In this document: one piece after another, positions 1 to 5,059 of the stretch
Layout of the letters: each line of letters starts with the position of its first letter
Position numbering within the stretch: the stretch's first letter is position 1
From: Clostridiales bacterium UBA6330
GTDB lineage: Bacteria > Bacillota > Clostridia > Oscillospirales > CAG-272
Direction of reading: 5' to 3'
Length of the DNA: 5,092 nucleotides
Assembly: GCA_002438075.1 (NCBI GenBank)
Contig: DJSQ01000226.1
Location: 1 to 5,092, forward strand
The notes under the pieces: generated by a model
Seen by the model: only the letters and a program-made list of their open reading frames with translations
Told to the model about the DNA's origin: nothing
Databases searched by the model: none
Program-made: the position numbers and the translations under genes

Positions 1-33
1 GCAGGCGGGATCTCGGCACCCGTGTAAGGGCGA
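1..33 (+). repeat. Left copy of a 33-bp inverted repeat shared by both window ends
   Basis: These 33 bases (beginning GCAGGCGGGATCTCGG) are the exact reverse complement of 5060-5092. After one mismatch the match continues for three more bases, then ends. The repeat runs to the window edge, so its true outer boundary is unknown. It lies downstream of the last gene of the operon. The intergenic setting and the absence of any transposase fit a dispersed intergenic repeat better than the end of an insertion element, but this is inference. Confidence 0.85.
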
Positions 34-176
34 ACATAAGCAAAGCCGTTGCCAAAAGATTCCCTCACAAACAGAAATCGGCGCTCACACAAGGTCAAAA
101 GGAATCACGGCACCCCATAAAGACATCTCCTTCCGAAGGCGCATTTACGGAGTGCCGTCCATTTGTCGGAAACCGC
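34..176. other. Non-coding tail downstream of the operon
   Basis: This stretch follows the stop codon of the 46-residue peptide gene. No convincing gene was found. Read on the minus strand it holds a small CCTT-CGG-AAGG hairpin near 128-138 and a Shine-Dalgarno-like AAGGAG near 127-134, but the frames after it close within a few codons. There is no hairpin followed by a T-run, so the end of the operon transcript is not visible here. It may lie in the terminal repeat or beyond the window. Confidence 0.6.
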
Positions 177-190
177 TTACAGGTTTCCGA
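166..190 (-). other. Stem-loop spanning the stop codon of the small peptide gene
   Basis: TCGGAAACC (166-174) and GGTTTCCGA (182-190) are perfect 9-bp inverted repeats around a 7-nt loop. On the minus strand the loop contains the TAA stop codon (179-177). No U-tract follows, so it is not a standard intrinsic terminator. It could stabilise the 3' end of the mRNA or help rho-dependent or processed 3'-end formation; these roles are inferred. Confidence 0.55.
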
Positions 191-317
191 TGTTATCAAG
201 ATTCCAATAGGTCGGCTCGTAGGTGTAGTGGTCGTTGAGCAAGCCCGTGCTTTCCGTCAGGATGTCGGAGGTGTCGGGGACCAGCAGTTGAAGTGCGGGA
301 GATACATAGGTTTTCAT
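177..317 (-). CDS. 46-residue small protein of unknown function
   Basis: This is a 46-codon gene starting with ATG at 317-315 and ending with TAA at 179-177. The frame is open further upstream, but the ATG at 317 is chosen because a strong AAGGAGGA (332-325) lies 7 nt before it. That site overlaps the stop codon of the upstream gene, so translation of the two is probably coupled. The protein begins MKTYVSPALQLLVPDTSDIL, continues TESTGLLNDH, and ends in an aromatic- and Asn-rich tail (Y31, Y33, Y37, W38, N39, N42, N45). It has no Cys, no transmembrane segment and no clear signal peptide. The MK-x-Y-x-x-P start followed by a D-I-L-T-x-S segment resembles short unnamed proteins I recall from clostridial genomes; this is memory, not a search. 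No modification enzyme is nearby, so a role as precursor of a modified peptide is only a possibility. Confidence 0.75.
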   Translation of the reverse strand: MKTYVSPALQLLVPDTSDILTESTGLLNDHYTYEPTYWNLDNIGNL

Positions 318-324
318 GGTTCTG

Positions 325-332
325 TCCTCCTT
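325..332 (-). promoter_or_regulatory. Ribosome binding site of the small peptide gene, overlapping the upstream stop
   Basis: On the minus strand AAGGAGGA ends 7 nt before the ATG at 317. Its first two bases are the last two of the TAA stop codon (333-331) of the 902-residue protein. This fixes the start of the short gene and suggests translational coupling by a ribosome finishing the upstream gene. Confidence 0.8.
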
Positions 333-3039
333 AGTTTGCAAAGCCCGCGAGAACGGTGCGCTCCGCCTCGGTGTAGGGGCTGACCAAATCAAACGTTCCG
401 TCCACCGTCTCCAACGTCTTGCCCGACTCCACAACGTTTGTGTAGTCCGCCGCGTCCGCTTCGGTGTATTCGGTGCCGTCCGCACGATAGAGCTTGCCGT
501 CGGCGGCTTTGTAGAGCAGGTCGTTCAGCGCCGAGGTTGCAACCTCCTTGACACTGCGGGACTGCGCCGTGCCCGCGTAGAGCGTGCGCACGGTCTGCCC
601 GTTCACGGTCAGGTCGAGGTACGCCAGACCCGAGAACGCCGCGCTGTAGTGGTTGGTCTGAATATTCGCAAGCGTGCCCGCGATACAGCCCTCGGTGCCC
701 GTGAACCACTTGTCGGTGTTGTCGATTTCAACATAGGCGCTCTGCTCTGCGGTGTAGCCGAGCTGCTTTTCCGCATACGCGTCCAGCGCTTCCCTTGTAA
801 ACGCCTCCGCGTGCGTGACAAACACGGTGGGAGAAATCAGCATTCCATAGCCGACCTCGGTGTACATGGACATCCGCTCCCAATAGAGCCCGTTCGTGTT
901 CACGGTTGCTTGGAACCGCAGACCCGCAGGGGTCTCCAGACGGACGGACGCGCCTGTTTTCATCGTGAAATTCAGGTCGCTCGCGGCGGTGGTGCAGGCG
1001 GTTTTGGTGACAGGCAATTCCGTTTGAGTTACATCATTGATTTTTAAGTCACCGGAATAATTGTAGAAAGCGTCGTTTGTCGCATCCGCTCCGCTAATCG
1101 TTCCGAGATTCACATTGCCCGTCAGCGTCAGAGGATTTTTCGCCCACGCGAAGAAACCGGAAGCGTATTTAGGCGAGGACAAGTTTCCGAAATTGGTGCA
1201 ATCAAAAGCAACTACCCGAGAAGTACCACTCAATCTGCCCTGCAATCCGCCCACGGATATTTCTGCGCCGGTTGCCGGTGTCGTAACTTCAACATTGATA
1301 TCCCCGTAGTTTGCACTCTTGATGTACAGATTTCTTTTTGTGGAATAGGCAACCATTCCCGCCACACGAATTTCTTTTCCGTTTGCGGATGCAACCGCCA
1401 TATCCGCATAGTTCACGCATTGATAGAACAGTGTCCTGTCGGATTCCGGATCCGAAACAAACGCGGAAAGGTTAAACCAAGTGTTTCCAAGATTGCTCAT
1501 GTTCACATTCACATTGCCGCTGAATGTGTTGTTTGCAAAATAGCACGCGGATGAAGCTCCGATAAATCCGCCAACACCTGCTTTTCCGCCTGTATGCGAA
1601 ACATTTGCGTAAATGTTCACACCGTTGATTAAGGTCGCGGTGGTTGTAGTATATACAGCTGTTCCGCTTGCATTTCTCGAACCGCTAACAAACGGTGAAA
1701 GAATACCGACGAGCTTGCCGCCCGTTTCAGCCGTATTGACTATGACCGGATTTTCGGCAGTCCCCAGATTCAGATTTGTAATCAACGTTGCTTTTTGTCC
1801 CGACAGCCGATTGAAGAAGCCGGCATCGCTTCCCGAGGCTCCGTTGAGGGTAAAGTTATAAATGCTGTATCCGGCTCCGTCAAACACACCGTTGAAGCCG
1901 TTTTCGGAAGAGAACACATAGTTGGTAAAGCTGTTCCCCTCCAGATCAAGGTCTTTGGTCAGCTTGTACACGCCGCCCGCAGTGGTCATGCCCTGAAGGT
2001 CCTCCAGCGAGGAAACAGGCGTTGCGGCAGTGTCCAAATCGTCACCGCATCCGGTAATATAAAGATAGCAGTTCGTCACAGTACCCGCAGTGCTGCCAAG
2101 CAAAACGCCTGTTTTGGTGGCTCCGCTTGCAGTTCCCGTTGATTTGCTGTTTTTGATATACAAATCGGATGCGTTCCGAAGACCGACCAAGCCGCCCGCA
2201 TAGGAGGTCGCGGTGATGGCTCCCGTGTTGATACAGTTTTCAATCAAAAGCGGAGACCCCGAAAATGCAATCATACCACCCGCGCGAACACTGTTGCCGT
2301 TTCCCGCAACCGTAATCGTGGCATTGTTCGTGCAACCGTCCATGACATTCTGGCGATTGTAGTTTGTGTTCACCAATCCGACCAGACCGCCCAGATTCTT
2401 TTCTATTGACACGTTACCGACAGCATCGGTAAGCGTTCCGTTTGCCGTGCACGCGGTCATCACAAGATTCTTTGCATAACCGATCAATCCGCCCGCAAAA
2501 TACTTTCCTTCTCCCTTATTCGTATAGTTGGCGTATACCGTAATGTTATCAAACTGTCCGATGTAGTCATCCGTCATGATCTGTCCCGCGAGGAACCCGT
2601 GATAGCCATCTACCTTCGCATTGTTCGTCATCGAAATCGGCTGTTCCGCCGAACCGATTACAAGATTTTTCACGGTCGTATAATCGCCGTTACAAACCTT
2701 CCCGAACACGCCCATGTGTCCGTCTGTTGTCGTAGTCTCATTTTCCAGCTTAAAATTCTTCAACGCGTGTCCGCGTCCGTCGAGAGAACCGTTGAAGGTT
2801 GCCACCAGCGTGACATAGGTGTTTCCCTCAAAGTCAATGTCATTTTCCAGATAGTAGGATTTTCCGGATTCCATTGCAAGGAATTCCGCCGCGGTGGAAA
2901 TGCCGATTTGCTCGGTGCTCTCGGTCGCTTCCTCCGCGAGCGTTGCGGGCTCCCCTGTTGCGAGGGCGGCAAACGGAATCGCCGCGGTCATCACCGCCGC
3001 AGTCAGGAGCAGGGTCAGGGTTCTTTTCAATGCTTTCAT
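331..3039 (-). CDS. Secreted GLUG-like beta-helix repeat protein with an unnamed C-terminal domain
   Basis: This 902-residue protein starts at ATG 3039-3037, with AGGAG (3050-3046) 6 nt upstream. A Sec signal peptide is clear: Lys/Arg at 2-6, a hydrophobic core at about 8-26, and a probable cut after A25-L26-A27. Two similar modules of about 300 residues follow. FNGSLDGRGHALKNF (82-96) matches FNGVFDGAGYSIYNF (382-396), and DIDFEGN (67-73) matches DLDLEGN (363-369). Each is followed by GLUG-type strands such as GGLIG (183-187), GGLVG (217-221 and 282-286) and GGFIG (490-494), which in known families stack as a right-handed beta-helix. From about 674 a different domain begins, with GASVRLETPAGLRF (696-709), a GYGMLISP segment (730-737) and RSVKEVATSAL (828-838). 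I recognise it as a recurring tail of clostridial secreted proteins but know no name for it. No LPXTG, SLH or dockerin motif is visible. Adhesion or carbohydrate binding at the surface is inferred; no catalytic motif was seen. Confidence 0.87.
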   Translation of the reverse strand: MKALKRTLTLLLTAAVMTAAIPFAALATGEPATLAEEATESTEQIGISTAAEFLAMESGKSYYLENDIDFEGNTYVTLVATFNGSLDGRGHALKNFKLENETTTTDGHMGVFGKVCNGDYTTVKNLVIGSAEQPISMTNNAKVDGYHGFLAGQIMTDDYIGQFDNITVYANYTNKGEGKYFAGGLIGYAKNLVMTACTANGTLTDAVGNVSIEKNLGGLVGLVNTNYNRQNVMDGCTNNATITVAGNGNSVRAGGMIAFSGSPLLIENCINTGAITATSYAGGLVGLRNASDLYIKNSKSTGTASGATKTGVLLGSTAGTVTNCYLYITGCGDDLDTAATPVSSLEDLQGMTTAGGVYKLTKDLDLEGNSFTNYVFSSENGFNGVFDGAGYSIYNFTLNGASGSDAGFFNRLSGQKATLITNLNLGTAENPVIVNTAETGGKLVGILSPFVSGSRNASGTAVYTTTTATLINGVNIYANVSHTGGKAGVGGFIGASSACYFANNTFSGNVNVNMSNLGNTWFNLSAFVSDPESDRTLFYQCVNYADMAVASANGKEIRVAGMVAYSTKRNLYIKSANYGDINVEVTTPATGAEISVGGLQGRLSGTSRVVAFDCTNFGNLSSPKYASGFFAWAKNPLTLTGNVNLGTISGADATNDAFYNYSGDLKINDVTQTELPVTKTACTTAASDLNFTMKTGASVRLETPAGLRFQATVNTNGLYWERMSMYTEVGYGMLISPTVFVTHAEAFTREALDAYAEKQLGYTAEQSAYVEIDNTDKWFTGTEGCIAGTLANIQTNHYSAAFSGLAYLDLTVNGQTVRTLYAGTAQSRSVKEVATSALNDLLYKAADGKLYRADGTEYTEADAADYTNVVESGKTLETVDGTFDLVSPYTEAERTVLAGFAN

Positions 3040-3078
3040 GGGGTTCTCCTTTTCTTCTGTTTATTTTTGGGGATCGTA

Positions 3079-4671
3079 TCAGGTCAAGCCCTGTAGCTTC
3101 TTGATGCTGTCCTGCATGGTCGTCAGCTTGGTGCGGATGGTCTCCGCAATGCTTTCGTTGTAGGTGGTTGCAACCGTGTTGCCCTTGTTCGCGTTGATGA
3201 TACCCCGCAGGGCTTGCGTAACGCCCAGACCGTTCGCGTTCATGGTCAGCACCTTTGTGTAAAGCGCGCCCGCGTCCATCTTGATGTTGTTCGTAATCAG
3301 GTCCAGCATTTTCCACGAGGCTTGGTCGTCCATGTACCGCACCTTCAGCGCGGTTTCGTAGTAAGCGGGCGTGACCTCATGGTAGCTCTCCGATGCCAGC
3401 ACCTCCAGCACCGCGCCGAGCATTTCGTAGCGCGCCGTGGGCACCGTGCTCGGAATCGCAACGCCCGTGTAGGAGTCGTGCTGATAGGAATAATAGGTGG
3501 TCTGGCTTTCGTCCAGCTTCGCAATCGGCAGAATCATGTATTTGTCCTTCAGATTCCGCACGCATTCGTCCTCCACGTGGAGCAGGCGGAGCGTTGCCAT
3601 GACCGCCGTTCCCGCGCCGAACTTCTCGGCAATCCGATTCTGCTCGCCGTTCCCGCTCTCGTCGGCAAAGTCGGGCTTGAACAGGTAGGTCGCGTCCTCG
3701 TCATAGTAAAGCTTGAGAATCTTATCCACCGTGCGGACCAGCTTTTCCTTTGTGGTCGCGTCCGTGAGGTTGTATTCGTAGAAGTTGTTCTCGTCCTTTT
3801 TCAGGATTTCAATCTCGCAGGAGGACCAGTACGGGTCCACATTCAGATACGGGCTGGAAATGAAGCCGTAAACGTCCTGCTCGTTGTGCGGCACGCCGTC
3901 CATGTCGCGGTAGTACCCCTTCGCCAGCTCATATTGGTAGTCCAGCGTCCATTTTCCGCTGTTCACCACCTCAACAAGGTCGGGCGCGTTGTCCACGCTG
4001 TTCAACAGCGTTTTGTTGACGTAGGTCACGAACACATAGCGGTAATAGGAAAGCGAAATCGGTCCCGTTGCCATGTACTGCGCGTTGCCGATGGATGCCG
4101 TTTCGTTGAACAGCCGGGACCAATAGCCCGCCTGAAGGTTCAGGTTCGGCAGCTCCAGCAGGTTTGCCAGCAGTCCCTCGTCGGTGTACATGATGGTGGA
4201 ATAGACGGGGTTCCACGCAATGTCGATGGAATCCATGCCGCCGTTTTTGTCCTGCCGTATCTGGGCGGGGACCGCATACTGCGGCGCGCCACCCGAGCCC
4301 ATCGGGTTGTTCACCAGTCTGACGCCGAGTCTCTGCTCCACCAGCTTGTTGCGGCGATAGACCGCATCGTCCACGATGTCGCCCGTTGCGCGCGCAACCA
4401 CCACCTCGTCGTCATACCACGAGCGGTTCGTGCTCGCAATGCGGATGACCGCGTCCCCGTAGTCCTTGTTTCCAACCGTATCGGGGATGTCGTACTTGCT
4501 TGTCGTTTCCTCCTCCGTCGCGCTACCGTTTCCGTTTGTCGTGGTCCCGTTGTCCGAGGTGGAACTGTTGTCGCCCTTCTTCCCGCAACCAATCGCCGTT
4601 ACCATCATCGCAAGCGGCAGAAGCAGGCAAAGAAGCGACAGAAGTCCTTTCTTTTTCCGTTTTTTCTCCAT
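3079..4671 (-). CDS. Extracellular solute-binding lipoprotein, ABC transporter family 1 type
   Basis: This 530-residue protein starts at ATG 4671-4669, with AAGGAGGA (4686-4679) 7 nt upstream, and ends at TGA 3081-3079. It has a lipoprotein signal peptide: a basic start (residues 2-8 all charged), a hydrophobic stretch at 9-27, then A26-I27-G28-C29, so C29 is the probable lipidated residue. A flexible Ser/Thr/Gly/Asn-rich linker (31-58) follows. The mature part has features usual for clostridial family 1 solute-binding proteins: GDIVDDAVYRRNKLVEQRLGV (97-117), an ATGPISLSYYRYVFVTYVNK segment (201-220), SGKWTLDYQYELA (238-250) and MDDQASWKMLDLITNNI (447-463). In such systems the protein captures a sugar or other solute outside the membrane and passes it to an ABC permease. 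No permease or ATPase gene is in the window, so the ligand and partner are unknown. It is the first gene of the apparent operon, 39 bp before the next one. Confidence 0.9.
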   Translation of the reverse strand: MEKKRKKKGLLSLLCLLLPLAMMVTAIGCGKKGDNSSTSDNGTTTNGNGSATEEETTSKYDIPDTVGNKDYGDAVIRIASTNRSWYDDEVVVARATGDIVDDAVYRRNKLVEQRLGVRLVNNPMGSGGAPQYAVPAQIRQDKNGGMDSIDIAWNPVYSTIMYTDEGLLANLLELPNLNLQAGYWSRLFNETASIGNAQYMATGPISLSYYRYVFVTYVNKTLLNSVDNAPDLVEVVNSGKWTLDYQYELAKGYYRDMDGVPHNEQDVYGFISSPYLNVDPYWSSCEIEILKKDENNFYEYNLTDATTKEKLVRTVDKILKLYYDEDATYLFKPDFADESGNGEQNRIAEKFGAGTAVMATLRLLHVEDECVRNLKDKYMILPIAKLDESQTTYYSYQHDSYTGVAIPSTVPTARYEMLGAVLEVLASESYHEVTPAYYETALKVRYMDDQASWKMLDLITNNIKMDAGALYTKVLTMNANGLGVTQALRGIINANKGNTVATTYNESIAETIRTKLTTMQDSIKKLQGLT

Positions 4672-4726
4672 GGATCATTCCTCCTTTTCGGGTATTGAGG
4701 GGCATTCTGAGCCATCCTACAGCTTC

Positions 4727-4756
4727 ATTATGACACCCCCCCCGCCGCAATTGCAA
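4727..4756 (-). promoter_or_regulatory. Alternative sigma-A-like promoter close to the operon
   Basis: On the minus strand, TTGCAA (4756-4751) and CATAAT (4732-4727, five of six to consensus) are separated by 18 bp. It would start transcription near 4720 and give a leader of about 50 nt. The spacer includes a run of eight G (4743-4736), and the -35 lies inside a 16-bp palindrome. The spacing is longer than ideal, so this is one of two candidates and not a firm call. Confidence 0.3.
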
Positions 4757-4761
4757 TTGCG
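4746..4761. promoter_or_regulatory. 16-bp perfect palindrome, possible operator
   Basis: CGCAATTGCAATTGCG equals its own reverse complement with no spacer. It lies between the short hairpin and the G8 tract and overlaps the -35 of the nearer promoter candidate. A perfect palindrome at that place fits a repressor site; no specific regulator family is implied. Confidence 0.35.
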
Positions 4762-4765
4762 AAAA

Positions 4766-4787
4766 AAGAGGCATTCTGTAGCCTCTT
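4766..4787. terminator. Short bidirectional terminator-like hairpin upstream of the operon
   Basis: AAGAGGC (4766-4772) and GCCTCTT (4781-4787) form a 7-bp stem with an 8-nt loop. On the minus strand the stem runs into a stretch of six T (4767-4762). On the plus strand it is followed by CTTTATATTTTTTT. It could stop read-through from upstream, or act as an attenuator if transcription begins upstream of it. If the TTGTAC/TATAAA promoter is used, the start would fall within the stem, and that transcript could not form the hairpin. Confidence 0.55.
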
Positions 4788-4788
4788 C

Positions 4789-4816
4789 TTTATATTTTTT
4801 TGAAAATCCGGTACAA
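4789..4816 (-). promoter_or_regulatory. Candidate main promoter of the operon
   Basis: On the minus strand TTGTAC (4816-4811) is followed after 16 bp by TATAAA (4794-4789), and the spacer contains a run of seven A. The -10 matches five of six consensus bases, the -35 three of six. A weak -35 just downstream of a symmetrical operator would suit an activator-dependent promoter. The predicted start is near 4782, giving a leader of about 110 nt. Confidence 0.42.
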
Positions 4817-4830
4817 TACCCAATACCCCC

Positions 4831-4859
4831 CACAATTTGTGTACTTTACACAAATTGTG
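4831..4859. promoter_or_regulatory. 29-bp inverted-repeat operator built of two CACAAWTTGTG boxes
   Basis: CACAATTTGTGTA (4831-4843) and TACACAAATTGTG (4847-4859) are perfect 13-bp inverted repeats around CTT. Each arm contains its own near-palindrome, CACAA-T-TTGTG (4831-4841) and CACAA-A-TTGTG (4849-4859), with centres 18 bp apart. The centre of the whole lies about 63 bp upstream of the predicted start of the candidate main promoter, a typical place for an activator. The regulator is not encoded in the window. Confidence 0.6.
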
Positions 4860-4878
4860 ATAGGAAAAAGCAGGAAAA

Positions 4879-4911
4879 CGGGATTGGTGCAACCAACGGG
4901 AACGCGTCCCG
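4879..4911. other. Cluster of small, potentially competing hairpins
   Basis: TTGGT-GCA-ACCAA (4884-4896) and CGGGA-ACGCG-TCCCG (4897-4911) are adjacent stem-loops. On the minus strand CGGGA (4911-4907) could instead pair with the TCCCG at 4883-4879, enclosing the first hairpin and running into TTTT (4878-4875). The two folds exclude each other. The function is unknown. Confidence 0.35.
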
Positions 4912-4928
4912 CCTCCGCGCCGAACGAC

Positions 4929-4974
4929 AAAAAGCGGGACGCTCCCCCGCTCCCGCGGCTCACGTCCCGTTTTT
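4929..4974. terminator. Strong bidirectional intrinsic terminator
   Basis: CGGGACG (4935-4941) and CGTCCCG (4963-4969) form a GC-rich 7-bp stem. It is flanked by five A (4929-4933) on one side and five T (4970-4974) on the other, so it has a U-tract in both directions. The loop contains a second stem, CCGC-TCCC-GCGG (4947-4958). It probably separates the operon from whatever lies to the right of the window. Confidence 0.75.
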
Positions 4975-5059
4975 CGTTTGAAATTTTATAAACCGCTTGT
5001 GAGTGCCCGAGTTCCGCAGGCGGTTGCTCTGAGATAACACCTTTGGGGGCTGTAGATGC
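4975..5059. other. Intergenic stretch with a hairpin, no gene seen
   Basis: AACCGCTTG (4991-4999) can pair with CAGGCGGTT (5017-5025) as a 9-bp stem with one G-T wobble and a 17-nt loop. There is no T-run after it. On the minus strand one frame is open from the window edge to a TGA at 4962-4960 (43 codons). It crosses the terminal repeat and has no recognisable protein features, so it is not called as a gene. Confidence 0.4.

Noticed and set aside
1..104. A minus-strand frame open from 104 to the left edge, which over the shared repeat reads RPYTGAEIPP, as does one frame at the right end.
   Set aside because: The matching peptide follows simply from the shared 33 bp. There is no ribosome binding site or good start codon, and the two flanking sequences are unrelated.
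316..1047. A 243-codon plus-strand open frame antisense to the C-terminal domain of the secreted protein.
   Set aside because: It has no plausible start signal and an Arg/Val-rich low-information translation. It exists because this stretch is GC-rich.
1021..2760. CRISPR-like or tandem DNA repeats in the repeat-rich region.
   Set aside because: The repetition is at protein level (GLUG-type strands) with diverged DNA. There are no regularly spaced identical repeats.
3214..4698. A 494-codon open frame on the plus strand, fully antisense to the solute-binding lipoprotein gene.
   Set aside because: Its translation is rich in Val, Arg and His with no domain pattern, and it has no ribosome binding site. 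It mirrors the codon bias of the well-supported gene on the other strand.
4799..4865. Plus-strand promoter elements such as TTGAAA, TACAAT and TTGTGT/GATAGG around the operator.
   Set aside because: None of the -35/-10 pairs has both good matches and a 16-18 bp spacing.
4879..4974. A resemblance to the end of a T-box leader (GGTGCAACC followed by GCGTCCCG and a later CGGGACG stem with T-run on the plus strand).
   Set aside because: The conserved antiterminator core is not matched, there is not enough room upstream for a stem I with specifier loop, and no plus-strand gene follows in the window.
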